From Rhizobium indicum (GTDB lineage Bacteria > Pseudomonadota > Alphaproteobacteria > Rhizobiales > Rhizobiaceae), in the NCBI RefSeq assembly GCF_005862305.2, contig NZ_CP054022.1, positions 620,001 through 684,000 on the forward strand: a stretch of 64,000 nucleotides of DNA, read 5' to 3'. Below, piece by piece: positions 45,021-55,082 of the stretch. Numbering within the stretch: position 1 is the stretch's first letter; each line of letters opens with the position of its first letter. The translations under genes were made by a program, and so were the position numbers. A model generated the notes under the pieces. That model had not been told where the DNA came from and ran no database searches. It was given only the letters and a program-made list of their open reading frames with translations.

Positions 45021-45767
45021 ATGGGTCGACTCAATGGAAAAATTGCCGTTATCACTGGCGCAAGCCGCGGCATTGGCCGCGCCACCGCAAAGCTGTTTGC
45101 GGCCGAAGGCGCGAAGGTCGCAGTTCTTTCGCGGACATCCGAAGGCGTCGAACGCGTTGTCGATGATATCGTCGACGCGGGCGGCACCGCGCTCGGCGTC
45201 GTCTGCGACGTCGCTGAAGCCATTCAAATCACGGCCGCGGTGGACAAGGTTGTCGCAACATATGGCCGCATCGACATTCTCGTGAACAATGCTTTCGATG
45301 GTTCTGCGGTCTCGTCGTCGGTCATCGACCTTTCGGTCGAGCAATTGCAACGGAACTTCGACACCGGGCCGATCGCGTATCTGCGCTTCATGCAGGCTTG
45401 TTATCCTCACCTGAGAGAAGGCGGAGACGGGCGGATCATCAATTTCGGTTCGATGGCCGGCACCGTGGGGTTGGCTGGTTACGGTCCGTACAACATGGCC
45501 AAGGAGGCGGTACGTGCGCTGACTCGCACGGCGGCACGCGAATGGGGTGCCGACAACATCACCGTGAACAACGTTCTGCCGATCGCGGACACCTGGGGCG
45601 CCGAGAAAAAGGATATCCCTCCCCCGACCAACGCGCTCGCTCGTTTCGGCTCGCCGGAAGACGACATTGCCCCGGTGGTGCTGTTCCTGGCCAGCGAGGA
45701 TTCCCAATTCATTACGGGATACAGCCTTACCCCCGACGGCGGCACAATCATCGACAGCGCCCGGTAA
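45021..45767 (+). CDS. Short-chain dehydrogenase/reductase
   Basis: 248 residues from the ATG at 45021 (GGAG six bases upstream). The SDR pattern is complete: TGASRGIGRA (cofactor), NNAFDG, the catalytic Ser in NFGSMAG and the YNMAK Tyr/Lys pair. It is a classical SDR, with substrate unknown. It is likely induced together with the DoxX-like gene through the HxlR regulator. Confidence 0.88.
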   Translation: MGRLNGKIAVITGASRGIGRATAKLFAAEGAKVAVLSRTSEGVERVVDDIVDAGGTALGVVCDVAEAIQITAAVDKVVATYGRIDILVNNAFDGSAVSSSVIDLSVEQLQRNFDTGPIAYLRFMQACYPHLREGGDGRIINFGSMAGTVGLAGYGPYNMAKEAVRALTRTAAREWGADNITVNNVLPIADTWGAEKKDIPPPTNALARFGSPEDDIAPVVLFLASEDSQFITGYSLTPDGGTIIDSAR

Positions 45768-45850
45768 CAGCCCTCGGCAACCTTCGATAAGCAAGGGGCG
45801 CAGCGTGCTGCGCCCCCTTGTCCGGCAGAGCTTCCCGACATGAGTGTTGG

Positions 45851-46747
45851 TTACCGATGCCGGTAGCGAAAAGCTTCGACGAAGCCGGAGAAAGCAGGGG
45901 ATGGATGGCGCCGGCTGGGGTAATAGAGATGATATCCTTGGAATGTTGGCGCCCAGTCGGCCAGCACTTCATTCAGTTGACCGCTGTCACAATATTGCCG
46001 GACGAGGTCTCTCGGCACATAAGACAGCCCGGCGCCGTCGAGAGCGGCATTGATCGCCGGCCCTATGTTGCTCATCACGAGCTGGCCTTCCACACGTACG
46101 CTGAACTCGCGGCCATCCTTTTCAAACTCCCAGGCATAGAGAGCGCCTGACGTCGGGAGACGCAGGTTGACGCAATTGTGGTCCGTCAAGTCATGCGGGG
46201 TCGAAGGCACGGTGCGGGCCGCAAAATATCCGGGTGATCCGACCACGGCGTAAGAGATATCGGGGCCAATGCGAACGGCCACCATGTCGCGCGCAATCGC
46301 TTCGCCGAGCCGCACGCCGGCATCGAATTGGCGCTCCACGATATTTGTGAAACCGTTGTCGACGATGAGTTCCACGGTGATATCGGGGTAATCCCGTAAA
46401 AATGCCGGCAGCCTCGAACGGAAGACCAGCTCCACCGCGTCATCGGGACATACGAGGCGGACTGTGCCCGAAGGCGTGTCGCGCAGCGCGCCGAGGGCAC
46501 TGATCCCGGCAGCGATACTCTCGAAATGCGGCTGGATAGTTTCCACCAGGCGCGCACCGGCCGCTGTGGGAGCCACGTCACGCGTCGTGCGGGAGAGAAG
46601 CCGGACGCCGAGCCGTGCCTCGAGCGCGCTGATCGTATGGCTCAACGCCGAGCGCGTGACTCCCAGTTTTGATGCAGCGCGCGTGAAACTCCGCTCTTGA
46701 GCCACCTCCAGAAACGCACGCATTTCCGTGAACTCGTCGCGCCGCAT
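45851..46747 (-). CDS. LysR-family transcriptional regulator
   Basis: 298 residues. The N-terminal helix-turn-helix reads MRAFLEVAQERSFTRAASKLGVTRSALSHTISALEARLG; the effector domain follows. The TRSALSHTI recognition helix places it in the large LysR group that governs neighbouring SDR or MFS genes. It is divergent from the MFS gene at 46843 with an inverted repeat between them. Confidence 0.9.
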   Translation of the reverse strand: MRRDEFTEMRAFLEVAQERSFTRAASKLGVTRSALSHTISALEARLGVRLLSRTTRDVAPTAAGARLVETIQPHFESIAAGISALGALRDTPSGTVRLVCPDDAVELVFRSRLPAFLRDYPDITVELIVDNGFTNIVERQFDAGVRLGEAIARDMVAVRIGPDISYAVVGSPGYFAARTVPSTPHDLTDHNCVNLRLPTSGALYAWEFEKDGREFSVRVEGQLVMSNIGPAINAALDGAGLSYVPRDLVRQYCDSGQLNEVLADWAPTFQGYHLYYPSRRHPSPAFSGFVEAFRYRHR

Positions 46748-46750
46748 TGT

Positions 46751-46775
46751 TGAATCTCCTTCATCACCAGATTCA
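46751..46775. promoter_or_regulatory. Candidate LysR site
   Basis: TGAATC and GATTCA are inverted around 13 bases, immediately upstream of the LysR start. The position between divergent LysR and MFS genes is right for an autoregulatory site; arm length is only six bases. Confidence 0.45.
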
Positions 46776-46842
46776 GATTATAGCTTCTAGTCGCGCAAAA
46801 CCAGTCCGGCTATCTTTTTTGGCAACGGACAGGAGAGCATGC

Positions 46843-48030
46843 ATGACCGTCGAGCTGACATTGAATGAGACCGCACTGACGGACGACACGGCGACCTCAT
46901 GGTCTGCTGTGACCTGCCTCTCGCTTCTCACGTTCCTTCTGGTGGGGTTGGAATTTCTCCCTGTGAGCCTTCTGACCCCGATCGCCAGGGACCTCTCTGT
47001 GTCAGAGGGGCAAGCCGGATTGGCGATCACCGTGTCGGGTGTCTTTGCGGTCATCACCAGCCTTTTCGGCAATGCAGTCTTGGCGAGGATCGACCGGAAG
47101 TCCGTCGTCCTGCTCTATACGGCGGTTCTTGTTGCATCGAGCTTGGCGGTTACCCTCGCACCCAACTTCCTCGTCTTTCTCGTCGGGCGGTCCCTGGTCG
47201 GCGTGTCGATCGGCGGCTTCTGGTCGCTGTCGACGGCTATTCTGGCACGCCTGGCTTCAGACCGTGATCTGCCCAAGGCCATTGCGCTTCTTCAAGGCGG
47301 CACCGCATTCGCCCTCGTCCTTGCCGCGCCGCTCGGGAGTTTTCTTGGCGGGTTGATCGGATGGCGGGGCACATTCTTCATCACGGTGCCGATCGGAATA
47401 GCAGCGCTCGCCTGGCAACTGGTGGTCCTGCCGAGGATGCCGGCGACATCAACCCTGTCGGTGGCCAGAATATTCGGGCTGCTGCGCAATCGCACATTCG
47501 CGATTGGAATGGCGGCGACCGGTCTCGCCTTCATCGGCCAGAACGCCCTGTCTATCTTTCTTCGTCCGTTCCTCGAAGGCGTCACGGGACTGGAATTGAA
47601 TGTTCTGTCCATGGTGCTTCTCGGCCTTGGCGTCGGTGGACTGGCCGGAACCTCCGTCATTGGCTTCGTCGCCCGGCGCCACCTCCTCTTCGTTCTCGTA
47701 GGCTTGCCGGCTGCTCTTTCGGTCCTTGCCCTGCTGCTGATCGCTCTCGGGCCGTTCGCGGCGGTTACCGCATCCCTGCTCGTCATGTGGGGATTTTTCT
47801 CGACGCCGCTTCCGGTCGCCTGGAACACATGGATGGCCGCTATCGTCCCCGGTGAGTTGGAAGCGGCAGGTGGGCTGCAAGTGGCGCTGATCCAACTTGC
47901 CATTGCCGGCGGCGCTTTCACTGGCGGCATGCTGTTCGACACGGCGGGATGGTGGAGCACCTTCCTTCTGGCCGCCTGCCTTCTCGCCGGTTCGGCTGTC
48001 CTTGCCGCGCTCGCCGGTCGCCGTTCCTGA
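46843..48030 (+). CDS. MFS transporter, drug:H+ antiporter (DHA1) type
   Basis: 395 residues with 12 predicted membrane segments. The segment VARSL-like [24 protein letters not shown] resembles the NepI/AraJ/arabinose-efflux branch. The start at 46843 follows AGGAGAG. The likely role is export of a metabolite or toxin, induced through the divergent LysR regulator; an SDR follows 31 bases later. Confidence 0.85.
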   Translation: MTVELTLNETALTDDTATSWSAVTCLSLLTFLLVGLEFLPVSLLTPIARDLSVSEGQAGLAITVSGVFAVITSLFGNAVLARIDRKSVVLLYTAVLVASSLAVTLAPNFLVFLVGRSLVGVSIGGFWSLSTAILARLASDRDLPKAIALLQGGTAFALVLAAPLGSFLGGLIGWRGTFFITVPIGIAALAWQLVVLPRMPATSTLSVARIFGLLRNRTFAIGMAATGLAFIGQNALSIFLRPFLEGVTGLELNVLSMVLLGLGVGGLAGTSVIGFVARRHLLFVLVGLPAALSVLALLLIALGPFAAVTASLLVMWGFFSTPLPVAWNTWMAAIVPGELEAAGGLQVALIQLAIAGGAFTGGMLFDTAGWWSTFLLAACLLAGSAVLAALAGRRS

Positions 48031-48061
48031 ACCTTCAGAAACCTCAAAACAGGAGATCATC

Positions 48062-48808
48062 ATGTCCCAAGGAATTGAAAACAAAGTGGTCGTCATCACC
48101 GGGGCAAGCAGCGGGCTTGGCGAAGCCACCGCGCGTCATCTTGCTGAGCGTGGCGCGTCCGTCGTCCTCGGCGCGCGGCGTGGCGACCGCATCGCTAAGC
48201 TGGCTGAGGAGTTGGCCGCCAAGGGCTATAGAACCAAGGCAGTCCAAACCGACGTCACGGACCAACTTCAGGTCAAGACGCTCGTCGACACGGCCGTCAA
48301 CGCGTTTGGTCGCATCGACGTGATGCTGAACAACGCCGGCTTGATGCCACTTGCGCCGCTCGAACGGCTCAAAGTTGACGAGTGGGATCGCATGATCGAC
48401 GTGAACATCAAAGGGGTGCTCTACGGCATCGCAGCAGCGCTTCCGCACATGAAGGCGCAGAAGTCGGGGCACATCATCAACGTGTCCTCCGTCTACGGTC
48501 ATGTGGTCGATCCGGGTGCCGCCGTCTACTGCGCGACGAAATTCGCCGTGCGTGCCCTCTCGGAGGGGCTGCGGAAGGAAGTGAAGCCGTACAATATCCG
48601 CACCACGATCATTTCACCCGGCGCAGTGAGCACCGAACTCCTCGAACATATCAGCGAAAAGGACATCCAGGCGGGCGCCAAGGAGTTCGTCAGCAAGATC
48701 GCCGTCAGCGCGGACACGTTCGCCCGAACGGTCGCCTTCGCGGTGAACGAACCAGACGATGTCGACATCAACGAAATCCTGTTCCGGCCCACGGCTCAAC
48801 CTGTCTGA
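48062..48808 (+). CDS. Short-chain dehydrogenase/reductase
   Basis: 248 residues from the ATG at 48062, preceded by AGGAG. It has [17 protein letters not shown], the catalytic Ser in NVSSVYG and YCATK. It resembles SDRs annotated as clavaldehyde- or serine-dehydrogenase-like oxidoreductases, with no firm substrate. It shares a unit with the MFS gene and the cyclophilin-like gene. Confidence 0.88.
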   Translation: MSQGIENKVVVITGASSGLGEATARHLAERGASVVLGARRGDRIAKLAEELAAKGYRTKAVQTDVTDQLQVKTLVDTAVNAFGRIDVMLNNAGLMPLAPLERLKVDEWDRMIDVNIKGVLYGIAAALPHMKAQKSGHIINVSSVYGHVVDPGAAVYCATKFAVRALSEGLRKEVKPYNIRTTIISPGAVSTELLEHISEKDIQAGAKEFVSKIAVSADTFARTVAFAVNEPDDVDINEILFRPTAQPV

Positions 48809-48821
48809 CGCGAGGCGCGCT

Positions 48822-49292
48822 ATGTCGATGACATCCACGTTCATGAGCCGTCGCGCGGTGCTGGGCGGAACCTTGGCGGCCGCCGCTCTCCCTCCCGTGG
48901 CGCACGGGCAGGACGAGCGCGGCCCGGCGTATCCCGAAGTGACAGACGTCAGGATCAGGATAGGCTTCAACAAGCTAACCCTGACCGCGACACTCTTCGA
49001 CAATCCGACGGCGCGCGATCTCGTTTCCATGCTGCCCTTAAACCTCACGATCGAGGACTATGGTAGGAACGAAAAGATCGTCCATCTGCCGCGCAAGCTG
49101 ACCGAAGAAGGCAACGGTGCTTTCGGAAACGAGCAGCCGGGCGACCTTTGCTACTTCAAACCGTGGGGTAACCTGGCCCTGTTCTACGCGGATTACCGCT
49201 GGGACGGGCTGATCCGGCTCGGCCGCTTCGACAATGGCTTCGAGCCGTTGCTGGTGCGCGGCGCGTATCCGGTCCGCATAGAGCGAATCTGA
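48822..49292 (+). CDS. Exported cyclophilin-like fold protein
   Basis: 156 residues from the ATG at 48822. The N-terminus has MSRRAVLGGTLAAAALPPVAHGQD, a Tat-like signal peptide with AHG-Q cleavage. The mature part (RIGFNKLTLTATLFDNPTARDLVSMLPLNLTIEDYG, then GDLCYFKPWGNLALFY) matches the small cyclophilin-like barrel family. Such proteins often accompany SDR and MFS genes; the ligand or activity is not known. It starts 13 bases after the SDR stop. Confidence 0.78.
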   Translation: MSMTSTFMSRRAVLGGTLAAAALPPVAHGQDERGPAYPEVTDVRIRIGFNKLTLTATLFDNPTARDLVSMLPLNLTIEDYGRNEKIVHLPRKLTEEGNGAFGNEQPGDLCYFKPWGNLALFYADYRWDGLIRLGRFDNGFEPLLVRGAYPVRIERI

Positions 49293-49425
49293 CAAGGGCC
49301 TTATGGCCGGAGATATCAATTCGCCTTCCTCCCAACCATGAAAGAACCCCATAGACGATAAATTTCCAGCACTAGAAAACCGCGGCCGGCTTAAGCCAGC
49401 AGAGGCGCTCGACGGGCGCCTCCGT

Positions 49426-50322
49426 CTATTCGATGATCTCGACGCAGAAATCTATAAAGGCCCTGACCTTAGCCGGAACATGCTGACGCGAGGGATAGAA
49501 GGCGTAGAGCGGGAATGTCTCGTCCGACCAGTCGGGAAAGAGGTTCACGAGCTGCCCATTGTTCAGATAATCCGCCATCCCGAGTGAGAAGACTTGCGCG
49601 ATGCCTATCCCCGCAAGGCAGGTCGCCAAGGTCGTGCCGGCATCGTTGACTAAAATCCGGCTGCGGGTCTCGATCGAGACGACCTCTTCACCCCGCCGAA
49701 GCTCCCATTCGAAAGGCCTTGCAGTCAGCGGGTCCTGGAACTGGATACAGGTATGCTCGCTCAAATCCTGTGGACGGCCCGGCCGACCATGTCGCTCGAT
49801 ATAAGCGGGAGCCGCAATCGTGATCACGCGTGTCTGCATCAACAGGCGCGAAATAAGCGACCGTTGTGCAGGCTCGCCAAAGCGCACAGCGACGTCCATG
49901 CCATCAGTAACAAGATCGCCGATCTCGTTGCGGGTGATGACCTCGATCTGGATATCCGGGTAACGGTCGAGGAAGGCGCCGAGCCGCGGGCCGAGCACAA
50001 GGCGTGAGAAATATGGGTCGACATTGACTCGCAGTCGGCCACGCACCGCCTGTCTGGCGCCAACAGCTGTCTGCGCAGCCTCTTCGATGCCGCTCAAGAG
50101 TGGGGCCACCTGTTCGTAGAACCGCGCGCCGTCATCGGTGAGCCGCATCGTGCGTGTTGTCCGGTCGAGCAGCCGCAGACCGATCCGCCCCTCCAGTCGG
50201 GAAATGGCGCGGCTGACACCCGACGCCGATAGTCCCATTAGCTCCGCCGCCCGCGCGAAACTTCCGCTCTCGATAACGGCGGCCAGTACGCTCACGCCAT
50301 TCAATAATCGTCCGTCAAACAT
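49426..50322 (-). CDS. LysR-family transcriptional regulator
   Basis: 298 residues from the ATG at 50322; a GTG nine codons upstream is possible. The helix-turn-helix is SVLAAVIESGSFARAAELMGLSASGVSRAISRLEGRIG, followed by the effector domain. It is divergent from the NmrA-family gene at 50452 and probably regulates it, a common pairing in proteobacteria. Confidence 0.9.
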   Translation of the reverse strand: MFDGRLLNGVSVLAAVIESGSFARAAELMGLSASGVSRAISRLEGRIGLRLLDRTTRTMRLTDDGARFYEQVAPLLSGIEEAAQTAVGARQAVRGRLRVNVDPYFSRLVLGPRLGAFLDRYPDIQIEVITRNEIGDLVTDGMDVAVRFGEPAQRSLISRLLMQTRVITIAAPAYIERHGRPGRPQDLSEHTCIQFQDPLTARPFEWELRRGEEVVSIETRSRILVNDAGTTLATCLAGIGIAQVFSLGMADYLNNGQLVNLFPDWSDETFPLYAFYPSRQHVPAKVRAFIDFCVEIIE

Positions 50323-50341
50323 CGGGCATCCGTGATTTTTA

Positions 50342-50358
50342 GTCACCAATCATGTGAC
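50342..50358. promoter_or_regulatory. Candidate LysR dyad
   Basis: GTCAC and GTGAC are inverted around CAATCAT in the divergent LysR-NmrA promoter. The arms are short, so this is a lead only. Confidence 0.4.
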
Positions 50359-50451
50359 AGAAGCGCGCTTCAGTCAAATGCTGCCAAAGGACATGATAAG
50401 CATAACAAACCGCCAACCTGCTGGCGGTGCAGGAAGCGAAGGAGTCTAACC

Positions 50452-51309
50452 ATGTTTGTGATCACCGGAGTAACAGGCCAAGTCGGAGGCATTGTCGCCG
50501 CGCGTCTGCTGAAGGCAGGGGTGCCGATACGCGCCGTCGCGCGCAATGCGGAGAAAGCAGCGGAATGGAAGGACAAAGGAGCGGAACTGGCCTTGGCCGA
50601 GATGACCGACGCCGATGCGCTCACCAAGGCTTTCGCCGGCGCCGACGGCGTCTTTCTACTGATCCCGCCGACCTTCGATCCGACCCCTGGCTTTATGGAA
50701 GTGCGCGCTGTAATTGCGGCCCTGAAGACCGCGCTTCTTTCGTCTCGTCCCGCCAAGGTCGTTTGCCTCTCCACCATCGGCGCGCAGGCCAGAGAACCTA
50801 ACCTCTTGAGCCAGCTTGGTCTCGTCGAACAGACGTTATCTGCCTTGCCAATGCCAATCGCCTTTCTGCGTGCCGGCTGGTTCATGGAGAACACGGCCTG
50901 GGATATCGCGCCGGCGCGCGAGACCTGTGTCTTCTCGAGTTTCCTGCAGCCGCTCGATCAGCCCTATCCGATGGTTTCTGTCCTCGACGTCGCAGCCAAG
51001 GCGGCAGAACTGCTGCAGCACGAGTGGGTGGGCAAACAGGTCGTCGAGTTGATGGGGCCAGAGGGCGTCACGCCCAACGATATCGCCGCTGTCCTATCAT
51101 CCATCCTCGGCAAACCCGTCCGGGCGGAGCCGGTCGCCCGCGACACCTGGGAGCAGATTTTCACCGATCAGGGCATGCAGAACCCCCTCCCGCGGATGCG
51201 TATGATCGATGGCTTCAACGAAGGCTGGATCCGGTTCGAGGGCGAGCCGGTGAAGGGCACGACCACACTGGACACAGCCATGGGCCGTCTCATTTGCCCC
51301 GGCCGATAA
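50452..51309 (+). CDS. NmrA-family NAD(P)-binding protein
   Basis: 285 residues from the ATG at 50452 (AAGGAG upstream). The Rossmann motif ITGVTGQVGGIVAARLL and the absence of a catalytic YxxxK pair place it in the atypical SDR NmrA/HSCARG group, which includes redox sensors and quinone reductases (QorB-like). The regulator is probably the divergent LysR. Confidence 0.86.
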   Translation: MFVITGVTGQVGGIVAARLLKAGVPIRAVARNAEKAAEWKDKGAELALAEMTDADALTKAFAGADGVFLLIPPTFDPTPGFMEVRAVIAALKTALLSSRPAKVVCLSTIGAQAREPNLLSQLGLVEQTLSALPMPIAFLRAGWFMENTAWDIAPARETCVFSSFLQPLDQPYPMVSVLDVAAKAAELLQHEWVGKQVVELMGPEGVTPNDIAAVLSSILGKPVRAEPVARDTWEQIFTDQGMQNPLPRMRMIDGFNEGWIRFEGEPVKGTTTLDTAMGRLICPGR

Positions 51310-51435
51310 ACAGCTCAAAGGCCGTGGCGGAGAGCAGCCACGCCCTTTTCTCATGCAGCCTCTGACAGGGTCGCTCCCGGATTTTGAACTAACGGACTAC
51401 CCAAAGACTACCGGATCGGACGGCAGACGTGCGGC

Positions 51436-52473
51436 CTAATGCGGTTTTTGAATTTCACAGTAGACAATGCTGCGGTTTGAGCCGGGCCAAACAGACACCT
51501 TCACATCCGCCCCGGTCACGCTTTCACTGGCGATCAAGCCCATCTCTCGCTCTGACCGCAACAGCAGCGCCCAGTTCATAAATGTCTCCATATAGCCATC
51601 GACGTCGGTCTCCGGGGAGAAGTTGGCGAATAGGAATGTGCCGCCAGGCTTCAGCATGCTGACGCACTTCCTGGCCAGCCTTACGGCTACCGCGTCCGGC
51701 AAATAATCATAGAGACCCGCGGCATAGACGAAATCGAACATTCCCAGCGCGTGCCTCCCACCGAGCAGGGATTTGACCGACCCGTTCACGGCCTCGACGG
51801 ACGTGCCGGCGAAATCGCGGGCGACGGTTCCAACGCTTATCGGGTCTTGATCCAAAGCCACCCAGCGTCTGATCGCGCCGGCGCTGAGAGCGCTCGACAA
51901 AGGCCCCTCACGAAGATGCCCGGCGGCGATGGCGAGAACTTCGGTGGAACCAGCCCGGGTCGAAGCGATTTCGTCAACGCGGCGAGCCAGAATGTCTCGA
52001 CGCTCCCTCACCGCGACGGATGACGAAGCATTTCGAGTGTAGGCGTAGATCGAACGTCCCAAGTTGCTCGCGGACAAGACGGCGTCCTCGATTTCAGGTC
52101 GGCCGTATATGAAGTCGAGAAGGCGTGCGTCGCCAGAATAGCCGCGCGGTTTTTCGAACGACCAGCGGGTCAATGGATCTTGATGAAGATAGTGAGCAAC
52201 GGGATGGGATTGCGCGATCGGAACGATGACGTCCCACACCTCCGGATGAAAGCGCCGCCGTATCTGGTGCAAGGCCTCGGCAAGACGCTCGATGATCGCA
52301 TTGGGCTCGACGCCGGACTTGAACTGACGGATCGACACGTCAAGGCTGAGGGCAAGCTCGGCTCTGGCAACGATCAGGTGGCCGGGATCTGGGGCAGCAA
52401 CCCTCCTTGCCACCCGACGAATTTCGCCGGGCGCAACAAGACTTTCACCGTCCAAGACCAGGCTTTGTGCCAT
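51436..52473 (-). CDS. Class I SAM-dependent methyltransferase
   Basis: 345 residues. The C-terminal two thirds carry a Rossmann-like methyltransferase: VLAIAAGHLREG (motif I, with one Gly of GxGxG replaced), WVALDQDP, FDFVYAAGLYDYLP and LKPGGTFLFANF. The N-terminal 120 residues are helical and include a YSGDARLLDF segment seen in proteins annotated as 3-hydroxypalmitic-acid methyl ester (PhcB-like) factors. I cannot confirm that assignment. It is divergent from the GGDEF-EAL gene (180-base gap), which hints at a signalling role. Confidence 0.8.
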   Translation of the reverse strand: MAQSLVLDGESLVAPGEIRRVARRVAAPDPGHLIVARAELALSLDVSIRQFKSGVEPNAIIERLAEALHQIRRRFHPEVWDVIVPIAQSHPVAHYLHQDPLTRWSFEKPRGYSGDARLLDFIYGRPEIEDAVLSASNLGRSIYAYTRNASSSVAVRERRDILARRVDEIASTRAGSTEVLAIAAGHLREGPLSSALSAGAIRRWVALDQDPISVGTVARDFAGTSVEAVNGSVKSLLGGRHALGMFDFVYAAGLYDYLPDAVAVRLARKCVSMLKPGGTFLFANFSPETDVDGYMETFMNWALLLRSEREMGLIASESVTGADVKVSVWPGSNRSIVYCEIQKPH

Positions 52474-52653
52474 TTCGAGATCCCCTTGATATAGCGTTAA
52501 GCATAATCAACCTCGAAATAGGATGCGACTAGAATCCACACGGGATAAGGGTAATTCTACTCTTGCGGGTCAGATGCTACCCCTCTAACAAAGCTAAGCA
52601 ATAAGACAAACCGGTTGCAGGTCGCCGAACGCGATTTTGGAGGGCGCCGAAGT

Positions 52654-54651
52654 ATGGCTTACTTTTCAACATACTTTAGATGGCTGTCAGGCCGGCGTCG
52701 TTGCATGATCGCGGCTTGCACTAATGTCCAGAGTGACGAATCTACCGCCAGCTTTTCATTCGCCGAGGCTCTCAAATCTCTGAAAACTGAAAATGATGCT
52801 GTCCGGAGGCGGAGCTCACGGCAAGGTCTTTGGATGGCGGTTGCCGTTTATGTGGCCTTTGCACTTCCCGACCGATGGCTGATCCCCGATGTTGCCCCTA
52901 TGACGATCGCCGCGCGATTCGTCGTTGCAACGATCGCGCTGCTGGCGTTCGAAATTCTGCGACTGGCCAATGCGAAAACCGTCTGGCTTGACATCACATG
53001 CGCCGCTGCTCTGCTTGTGGGCTATGTAGGCTGGCTTTACCCGGCGATTGCCACCCGCGACGTCACCGCCATGTCATACTACATGATATTCGGCGCCATC
53101 TTCATGATGGGCGCCAACCTGTTTTTCAGTTTCCCGTTTCGGCTTTCGGTGATCACCTCGGGCCTCGTTCTATGCGCATTTTTCATTACGATAGTGGAAT
53201 TTTTTCCTTCAAGCCAAACCTACAAGCTTGCCTTCGGGATGTTCTACATTTCGTGCTTTGCCTTCACGTCTTTCGTCAATTGGCGATTGAACGTGGAGCG
53301 TCGAAACGTGTTGTTGAACGCGGCGGAGGCTCGCCACCAGCACTGGGAAGCGTCCGAGCGCGGAAGGTCACTGCTCGAGCTTTCTCATACTGACTACCTG
53401 ACAGGCATCGGCAACAGACGCGCGCTGGATCGGCGGCTCGACGAATGCTGGGCCGCCTGGAAAGACGAACGCCGCGACTTCTCCGTGTTCCTCATCGACG
53501 TCGACTTTTTCAAGCGCTTCAATGATCGCTACGGACATCAGGAAGGAGACCGATGCCTGACTGTCATCGCCAATGCGCTGAAGGCGGTTGTAGGCTGGTC
53601 CGATGGCATGATCGGCAGGTATGGTGGCGAGGAGTTTATCGTGGTCATGCCGTCTGCCCTCCCCAAGGTCGCGATGACTCTCGCCGAGAAGATCAGAATG
53701 GAAGTCGAGTCCCTTGCGATTGATCACGACGAGCGACCAGATGATATGTCGATCGTAACCGTCAGCATCGGCGTCGCCGTCACCCGCGAGAAAGTGGGAG
53801 AGAAAGTTGAACGATTAGTACGTGAAGCCGACCTCGCTCTCTACAATGCCAAAGCAAGTGGCCGAAACTGCATTCGCAGTTTTGATCCGTTTTTGCCTCG
53901 CCCCGACGACCATGCTGGTAAACTCGTCCCGCTGCTGGCGGCCGCCATCGATCGCAAACTGGTCTCGCTCGTGTACCAACCGATCTTCGACGTGACGAAC
54001 GGGAAAGCAAGAGCTGTCGAGGCTTTGATGCGCCTCAGGATGCCGGACGGCACCGCGGTTTCGCCGAAGACATTCATTCCCGTTGCGGAACGAAGTGGCG
54101 CTATCCTCGAACTGGGCAGGTGGGCGATCGAGACGGCATGCCGGGATATACTGATGACCGATCGCATGGCGACCGTCAGCGTCAACGTGTCGCCGATACA
54201 ACTGCGTTCCCCCGGCTTTGCTGCCAGTGTCGCTGATATCCTTGCTCGGTGCGGGGTCTGCGGGTCGCGACTGGCCTTGGAAGTCACCGAGGGCCTGGAC
54301 ATGGATATGCAGGCGGAGGTGCTGAAATGCATCGCCGATCTGCGGGCACTCGGCGTCGAAATCTGGCTTGACGACTTCGGCTGCGGCTTCGCGGGCCTCT
54401 CTTGGCTGAGGGCGATCGAGTTTCAGACGGTCAAGGTCGATAGAACCTTCCTGCACGACTGCTCGAACCCACGCGGTCTGATGATGCTTCAGGACATGAT
54501 TGCTCTCATCCGCAATCGTGGGAATACGATCCTGGTGGAAGGCGTCGAAACTGCAGCACAGTTTTCCCTTCTCAAGGATCTTCGCATCGACCGCGTCCAG
54601 GGCTTTCATATGGGCATGCCGGTCAGCGCTGAACTTCTGAGCGCGGCATAA
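52654..54651 (+). CDS. Membrane-bound GGDEF-EAL cyclic-di-GMP protein
   Basis: 665 residues from the ATG at 52654 (GGAGG upstream). About five or six membrane segments (residues 55-210) precede a GGDEF domain with intact GGEEF at 324-328 and an EAL domain beginning with the EAL triad at 456-458. The EAL residues NVSP, EVTEG, DDFG, VKVD, VEGVE and VQGF are all present, so both synthase and phosphodiesterase sites look competent. No RxxD inhibitory site stands before GGEEF. The membrane part resembles no named sensor domain. Confidence 0.92.
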   Translation: MAYFSTYFRWLSGRRRCMIAACTNVQSDESTASFSFAEALKSLKTENDAVRRRSSRQGLWMAVAVYVAFALPDRWLIPDVAPMTIAARFVVATIALLAFEILRLANAKTVWLDITCAAALLVGYVGWLYPAIATRDVTAMSYYMIFGAIFMMGANLFFSFPFRLSVITSGLVLCAFFITIVEFFPSSQTYKLAFGMFYISCFAFTSFVNWRLNVERRNVLLNAAEARHQHWEASERGRSLLELSHTDYLTGIGNRRALDRRLDECWAAWKDERRDFSVFLIDVDFFKRFNDRYGHQEGDRCLTVIANALKAVVGWSDGMIGRYGGEEFIVVMPSALPKVAMTLAEKIRMEVESLAIDHDERPDDMSIVTVSIGVAVTREKVGEKVERLVREADLALYNAKASGRNCIRSFDPFLPRPDDHAGKLVPLLAAAIDRKLVSLVYQPIFDVTNGKARAVEALMRLRMPDGTAVSPKTFIPVAERSGAILELGRWAIETACRDILMTDRMATVSVNVSPIQLRSPGFAASVADILARCGVCGSRLALEVTEGLDMDMQAEVLKCIADLRALGVEIWLDDFGCGFAGLSWLRAIEFQTVKVDRTFLHDCSNPRGLMMLQDMIALIRNRGNTILVEGVETAAQFSLLKDLRIDRVQGFHMGMPVSAELLSAA

Positions 54652-55082
54652 CTCGCCTCAAGGTTTCCAGATGGCTCAGCACGTCGTCGATGATCGGTGC
54701 GTGGCATGTGACGTCTTTGCAGATCGTCGTGATGCTAAGTGGCGCCTATCTTGCCACGTCAGGAGTGCCGGCGATCGAACAGGCCGCACTCGATAAGCCA
54801 TAAGGGCGGCTATGCTCATTCCGCGAGTCCGATTCTTCCGTTACGTCAGCGACAACGTTTTAGCCTGGCTTCCGTGCGCCTCACCCATTTCAATCGGCTT
54901 GAGGCCCCGTCGTCCCAAGACCGGCGGCGACTGCATGCACGGCCGCGGGCTAGCCTCACTGGCACCTTCCAATCTCCCATGTCGCAACACTACATGATGG
55001 GAACAATGCAATTGGGAACATTCGACATCTGCTGCATGTTTTGCTGTGCGGAGGCACACCCAAACCTGTTGAGGATTTGAGC
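54652..55082. other. Gap between GGDEF-EAL and zinc-ribbon MBL genes
   Basis: 431 bases without a convincing gene. A 37-codon frame at 54690-54803 encodes a hydrophobic peptide (start MIGAWHVTSLQIVVMLSGAY) but lacks a Shine-Dalgarno. The reverse strand shows nothing longer than shadows. It may hold the promoter of the gene at 55083. Confidence 0.45.

Noticed and set aside
54690..54803. 37-codon hydrophobic open frame after the GGDEF-EAL gene
   Set aside because: No Shine-Dalgarno and no recognisable family; kept only as a note in the gap entry.
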